In this document: in pieces, positions 59,097 to 64,000 of the stretch
Numbering within the stretch: position 1 is the stretch's first letter
How the letters are laid out: the number at the start of each line of letters is the position of its first letter
Source: Setoptus koraiensis
Taxonomy: Eukaryota; Arthropoda
Direction of reading: 5' to 3'
Assembly (NCBI GenBank): GCA_048013815.1
Contig: CM106585.1
Coordinates: 19,902,001-19,966,000 of the forward strand
DNA: 64,000 nucleotides
Notes under the pieces: model-generated
Told to the model about the DNA's origin: nothing
The model's input: the letters and a program-made list of their open reading frames with translations, nothing else
Database searches by the model: none
Position numbers and translations under genes: made by a program

Positions 59097-62000
59097 CGCA
59101 AGTCGTCGGTGTGTTCGTCACTCGTGGCACACAAGCACACACGCCCGCATCACACTGGCAGCATCACACAGACTTGCACATAAATTGTTGTGTTACGTAA
59201 CTCACGGCAGCGGCAGCAGCAGCAAACTCACCTGTTGCAGACGAGTCCACGGCGCAACAATTTCGCCAGTGCCTATGCCACGCAGTGCAACGCAACATAA
59301 GTTATGTTACATAACCTGTTGTGTGCGGCGCTTATCGTTGCATGACTACTATTATGTAATGGTCGTCTTTGTGTTGCGCTCACTGGCTGCCGAGCTGCTG
59401 AGAAAAGTTTCTAGAGTTCATTTGTCTCTTTCACTTAGAAACTTTTGGCTCAACTCGCCAACTGCACGCTACGTGCCGCTGCTCACGTCACCGGCTCAAC
59501 CGCTGACTCACCTGGCGGGCCTTTTCGACAACAACTGACTGGCAGCAACGTCAGCACCGTTCTAGGAAGTTTGTGGCCAACGTGAACTTGAAATCATCTC
59601 GATGTGAACTCCTTTGAGCTGTGCGTGTGTTGCGTCATATCTGGCGCAATTATTGTGAGCAATTACTGTGCGAATCTCGCGCGCTTGTTTTGCGGCGCTC
59701 ACAATAATGCGCGGCGCTGACCGGCGCCGACTGTGCCGAGTACAGTCTGACGAGTCGAGTCTGACGAGTGGCCAAATTGCAAATCTGACCGCTGCACAGC
59801 CGGTGACGCGCTCGCTCGGCACAGGCGAGCAATCGCTGCGACTTGAGCAATTGCAACTCGCCACTTGAGCGCTTGAGACGCACCCGCCACTGGCGGCAGC
59901 ACCGTCGCAACCGGGCAAAACCGGCCCACAGGTGAGCCAGCAAACAATGCATCACTTCGGCCAGGCCAAGCAGTTGACTCAGCGAGCCATTTGAGCCGCT
60001 GGCGGCCATTACGTATCGGCAACATTACGTAACATCAACATTGCGTAGCAGCAACATTGCGTAACAGCGACACTGCATAGCAGCGACATTGCGTAACAGC
60101 TTCGCGTCGCGTCGCCGCTCACTTCTGGTTCCGAGCGGCGCATCCGAGCGGCGGGCTCCGTCCGGCGGCCCGATGAAGCCCGGCGACTCAGCGGCGGCGG
60201 CTCAGCGGCGGCGGCTCAGCGAGCGCGGCCAGAGAGATGTGAAAGTTTCGATGCTCCTTGCGAGGTCAAGTTCATTGGCCTTTCTCTCACTGCCAAGTGC
60301 GAGTCGCTCAGGTGATTTGTTGGCCGGCCGCGCGTCGGTCAAACGGCCGATCGCCGAGACGCGGCGGCGCCCGGATGCGGCCCGCCGGGCCGCGTCATCC
60401 GCCAAGTGGCCCCCGCAAGACGCGGCGCCGTTTGCGTGGCGGCCCCTGTCGCGCCAGTCGGGCGTCTCAGCGATCCGCTGTGCACAGCGTTTGACCGGCG
60501 GGCGATTGCGGCCTCCCGCACAATCAACGAAAATCGTCGGACCGGGCACGTCGCGGTCGCGCCGCCACTTGCCCGAGCCGAAGTGAACAGCAGCGGCGAA
60601 CAAACGGGCAACATGCGCACAACATCCGGCGCAACAATTCGATCGAATCCGATTGGAGGGCGACAAGCGCGCACCAATCAACAGAGGAAACCGGCCGCGC
60701 GAGATTGCGTGGGAGTGGAGCCGGCCGAAAGGGAAACGTTGACGCACCGTCGGGGGAAAGGGCTGCCGCAGCTCAGGTGAGCGCCCCCATGCACACGTTA
60801 TGCGAGGTTATGTGACACTTTTTGTTTGTGTCGTGCTCGCTCACTGGCTGTTCGGTGTGTTGCTGTGCTGTTTTGCGCACTTTTCACCGCACTCCTTCTG
60901 ACCTTGCGACTCACAAGTTGTGAGTGCGCAGTGTGCGCCGTCCGCTACTTTTGCTTGTTCTGTACCCATAACTCACTCATCGTGCACCAGTGCCAATGAA
61001 CTCTGCCGGGGGGGACGGGACGGCACTCACTGCGCAACAGGCTGCTGTTGCTGCCGTGCGCCGGTATGGCACCAGCACAGTGCAGTGGACGCTGTCACAG
61101 AGACAGCTGTGAGTGAGTGTGAACACGGGGGAAGGAACTGGTGATGCGGAGCGTAGTGAGGTGCGCCAAAGAGTGAGTGGCCCGCTTTCGCACACTGTCA
61201 GTGAATCGCTGTGCCTGGTGGTGTGACTGGTGGTGCGACTGGTCAGTGTGCGCGGCACAGGGCACAAACTGACCAATTGGCGACAGTGTTGGCGCAATGC
61301 GCCGCCCCGGTTCGCTTGGTCAGTGCCTTTGGCCGATTGTGGCCAACGGTGGCCGATGCTGCGGCGACGTGCGCCGGGCGTCGCGAGCACGAAGCGGCGA
61401 CAATCGGCACAATTCGGCGACAATCGGCACAAATCGCCAAATCGGGGCCCCGTGCGCCGACGGGGCACAGCTGGAACAGGATGAGCGGTCTGTGGCGAGC
61501 GGTGAGAAAACTGGTTGTGTCCCGGTGCCGATCGGCGGTCATTGGCGGCCGCGTAGGTGCCGGCCACTGTCACTGTTGCTGGCACGCGGATGAGCGGGGA
61601 TGCGGGCACGATGAGCGGGCGCACGGCGGCAACGGCGCACGGGTGGCGTACGTGGGAAAAAACGCGACGCGGCCGGACAATTGGAGCGCGCGTCGCCCGT
61701 GGCCCGTTGCCCGTGGTGCCGGCATCGCCACTCGTCGTGCCAGTGACAGTGCCCGTTGCAAGGTGAGTGCTCTCACGGTGCGGCAACCCGCGCTCGCGGT
61801 GCGGCGGCCGCACGATAACGAGTTGACAGACTCTCTGTTGAGAGAGTTCACCCGTCGGCTTGACCGTGTGAGTTATGGGTGTGTGCGCCCGGTGAGAGCA
61901 TGAACGCGCAACATGTGCGGCGACAGTGCAAGTCGGCGTGCTTTGGGTCGGCGCTGCTAGGTGTCTCCCGTGGCGCCGTGGTTACGTAACAGCGGCCACT

Positions 62001-63570
62001 GGTCACTGCATATATAGAGAGTGCTCACGGCGGGCCGATAGCGCTGAGTGCGCCCAGTGCGCACAATGCCGGTGATGCGGCCGTGTTGACGTTCACTGCG
62101 GCTCTGGCCGCAACGCTGGCGATGCTGGCGCCGCGGTCATCGGTCAGCGACCGGTGAATGGAGAGTTTGTTCACCTGTGCGTTGCGCAACAAGCAGCGCC
62201 CAGCGGCGACCCGGCGCAGCGAGGTGAGAGACACCGCAGACAGGCCGCTGTTGGCCGCTGTCGAGCCACCGGCTGGCCAGCCAGCGAGACTCTTGAACTC
62301 TCGCGAGTCGCGAGTGGCCACTCGCGACGGACATATCATACATATTACGTAATGTGTGGTTGCAGTGCGCCGCTGAGCTTTCCATTTGGCGGCCGTCGGC
62401 GTGTCCAGTGCGGCGGCGGCGGCGGCCAGAATGAACTCTGTTGTGTGATGATTGGCCATTTGTTCGTCGTTGGCGCGTCGCGCTCACAAGCTCGTCGGCT
62501 CGCCGGCAACAGGTGGGACGGCGGCGCAACAAGTGAGACAACGACAGCGGCAAGCGAGACAGCAACAAGTGAGACAACGACACCGCAGACAAGCGAAATG
62601 GCGAGTCATTGTCCTGCGCCGGAGACAACAATTACTCTCGTTACGAGAGTCTCGTTGCTGTCTCGTCGCAAATCGTTCCAAGACTCGCCCCAGTGGATTG
62701 CGCAGGCGCGGCTTGCACGCCCAGTTCGGACGCAAATTGGCCGCAAATTGCGCAACGTCCGGTCGAGGCCGGCGCGACGAGCGAGCCTCCGCCCGCGCAC
62801 TTGCGCGTGCGGCGGAGGCGACCAGCGCTGCGCAAGTGCCCACGATTGCGCAATTCGTCAACGATTTGTCAAATATTGCCCGCGAGCGGCAACTGTGACA
62901 ACCGTCGCGACGACTGCCGACGATTGTTGCGCGTTTTGCACCGTTTACGCAACAGGACAGACTGCGCATTTTGGGCCGGTTACGCGACAGACTGCGCGTT
63001 TTGCGCTGCTTGGCGAGAGTGGCGCCGACGCAGCGCAGCGACAGCAGCGCCCGCGAGGGCGCAAAGGGTTGTGACTGACAATTGTGACGTTATTCTCGTC
63101 ACAATTGTGCGACAATTGTGACTGCTGTCAATGTATCGCTGCTGCAAATGTGCGCCAATTTCTGGCCATGGATCTATCGCGATCCAAGCGCCTGATAGAC
63201 AGATAACGAGCGCTGGCATTTGTCGAGCACTTTCGTTGGCCGCTTGTGTCCTATCGATGCGCCGATGGCGCCGATATCGACATTGGCTGGCATTCATTGG
63301 CATTGGAGCCGTCGCCGAGACCCGAGACTGTCAAATTGTGGAAAATTGTCAAAGGTCTGTTGGTCGTTTGATTTGTTTTGCAGCGATTTGTTTGTAAATA
63401 TAGTTTATATAGATAGTGGCAACTGCAGCGCAAATGGCAGCGCCGCGTGCGCAGCCAGTTCATGAGACAATCAATGGCGAATATAAACAACAACAACAAA
63501 CATCAAGTGGCTGGCGAGCATCATATGACCATTACATCACACAATGTCGCTGCTGATGTGACAGTGTGTC

Positions 63571-63620
63571 ACTGGCTGTCACTGGCTGTCACTGGCTGTC
63601 ACTGGCTGTCACTGGCTGTC
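63571..63620. repeat. 10 bp repeat, 5 perfect copies
   Basis: ACTGGCTGTC five times without change, with degenerate units on each side. Confidence 0.9.
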
Positions 63621-64000
63621 ACTGATTGGCTGCCATGGGCTGCCTCGGGCTGGCAACAAACAAACGACAATCAGCCAACAGACAGCATTAACACCCACGC
63701 CAAATGTACACATTGTCAAGGAACAATGTCAACCTTGTTAGGCCGCTAGCAACAATTACACAATTTTCAATCAGCCAGCCATTCAAAATATCAACAGCGA
63801 GTCGATTGTCACACACACACTGATAACATCTAAATCTGATGACAACTTGTTAGCCTAATTAGAGCCATATCACTTTCGCTGGCGCTCAATCAATGTTGTG
63901 CCACTCATCGACGCTCTATGCACAACAACCGCATAGATTGATCTGGATTAGATGGCGTTGTGCCGCCGCCGCCGCCGATGCTATCTCGATATCTGTCACG

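Larger units (their letters stand above)
50815..64000. other. GC-richer gene-free block, part 3, motif-dense
   Basis: No gene is supported; frames up to 306 codons at 60-63 kb occur on both strands together and read as Arg/Ala-rich composition. It holds most of the TTACGTAA and TTACGCAA sites and many ACAGGTGA sites, long GTT/CAA microsatellites (53150-53215, 53560-53690, 54360-54460), several exact inverted repeats and 10-30 bp minisatellites. Confidence 0.45.

Noticed and set aside
60089-60780. Frames of 112-181 codons on both strands
   Set aside because: Mutually overlapping open frames that follow from high GC; no protein-like pattern. A GTGAGC after 60775 looks like a donor, but the motif is common in the whole block.
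62154-63074. 306-codon frame on the plus strand
   Set aside because: Arg/Ala/Thr-rich low-complexity reading in GC-rich DNA, with long frames on the other strand at the same place, no domain and no splice or promoter support.
30856-64000. Foreign or chimeric origin of the GC-rich block
   Set aside because: The same style appears at 1-2.7 kb, and it carries animal-type microsatellites rather than dense bacterial-type genes, so a native origin is more likely.

Overview
The window looks like nuclear DNA of an arthropod with few, short introns. A mite or a related chelicerate is my guess, but nothing here fixes the clade. The reasons are a full Pol III largest subunit in one 4.3 kb exon, cullin-2 with one 145 bp intron, canonical GT/AG splice sites, TATA boxes and AATAAA signals, C2H2 transcription factors of the YY1 and Blimp-1 families, and a Ly6 protein of arthropod type. 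I found no reverse transcriptase, transposase, capsid-type gene or CRISPR array.

Layout. 1-5.4 kb: gene-free, GC-richer at the left, with simple repeats. 5.4-10.3 kb: a weak candidate for a short secreted peptide, a small secreted orphan (6.5 kb), and a LIMP-2/CD36-type scavenger receptor (8.1-9.7 kb). A duplicated promoter-like module (7.34 and 10.12 kb) lies on either side of the receptor. 10.3-12.5 kb: AT-rich spacer. 12.5-30.9 kb: compact gene block: a spliced Ly6/uPAR GPI-anchor-type protein (+), a secreted orphan (-), cullin-2 (-), a minimal YY1/Pho (+), a single-pass membrane orphan (-), Asteroid (-), RPC1 (+), and a Blimp-1/PRDM1-like zinc-finger gene (-). Cul2/YY1 and Asteroid/RPC1 are divergent pairs; YY1/membrane orphan, Ly6/secreted orphan and RPC1/Blimp-1-like are tail-to-tail.

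30.9-64 kb: about 33 kb of GC-richer DNA upstream of the Blimp-1-like gene. The only gene I can support there is one small secreted protein at 50.5 kb. The rest is CAA/GTT-type microsatellite and many short minisatellites, several with an exact 10 bp period. It also holds strong clusters of two 8-mers: TTACGTAA (PAR-bZIP/NFIL3/Giant-type palindrome, 11 copies between 37.9 and 62.4 kb) and ACAGGTGA/TCACCTGT (Snail/ZEB-type E-box, about 14 copies). I read this block as a large regulatory landscape, most likely for the Blimp-1-like gene or for a gene beyond the right edge. It is the most interesting part of the window.

The genes are mostly unrelated housekeeping functions (Pol III transcription, ubiquitin ligase scaffold, lysosomal membrane, Polycomb-type DNA binding) placed beside one developmental regulator. 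The co-occurrence of a cut-down YY1 and a three-finger Blimp-1-like protein suggests a lineage with reduced regulatory proteins.
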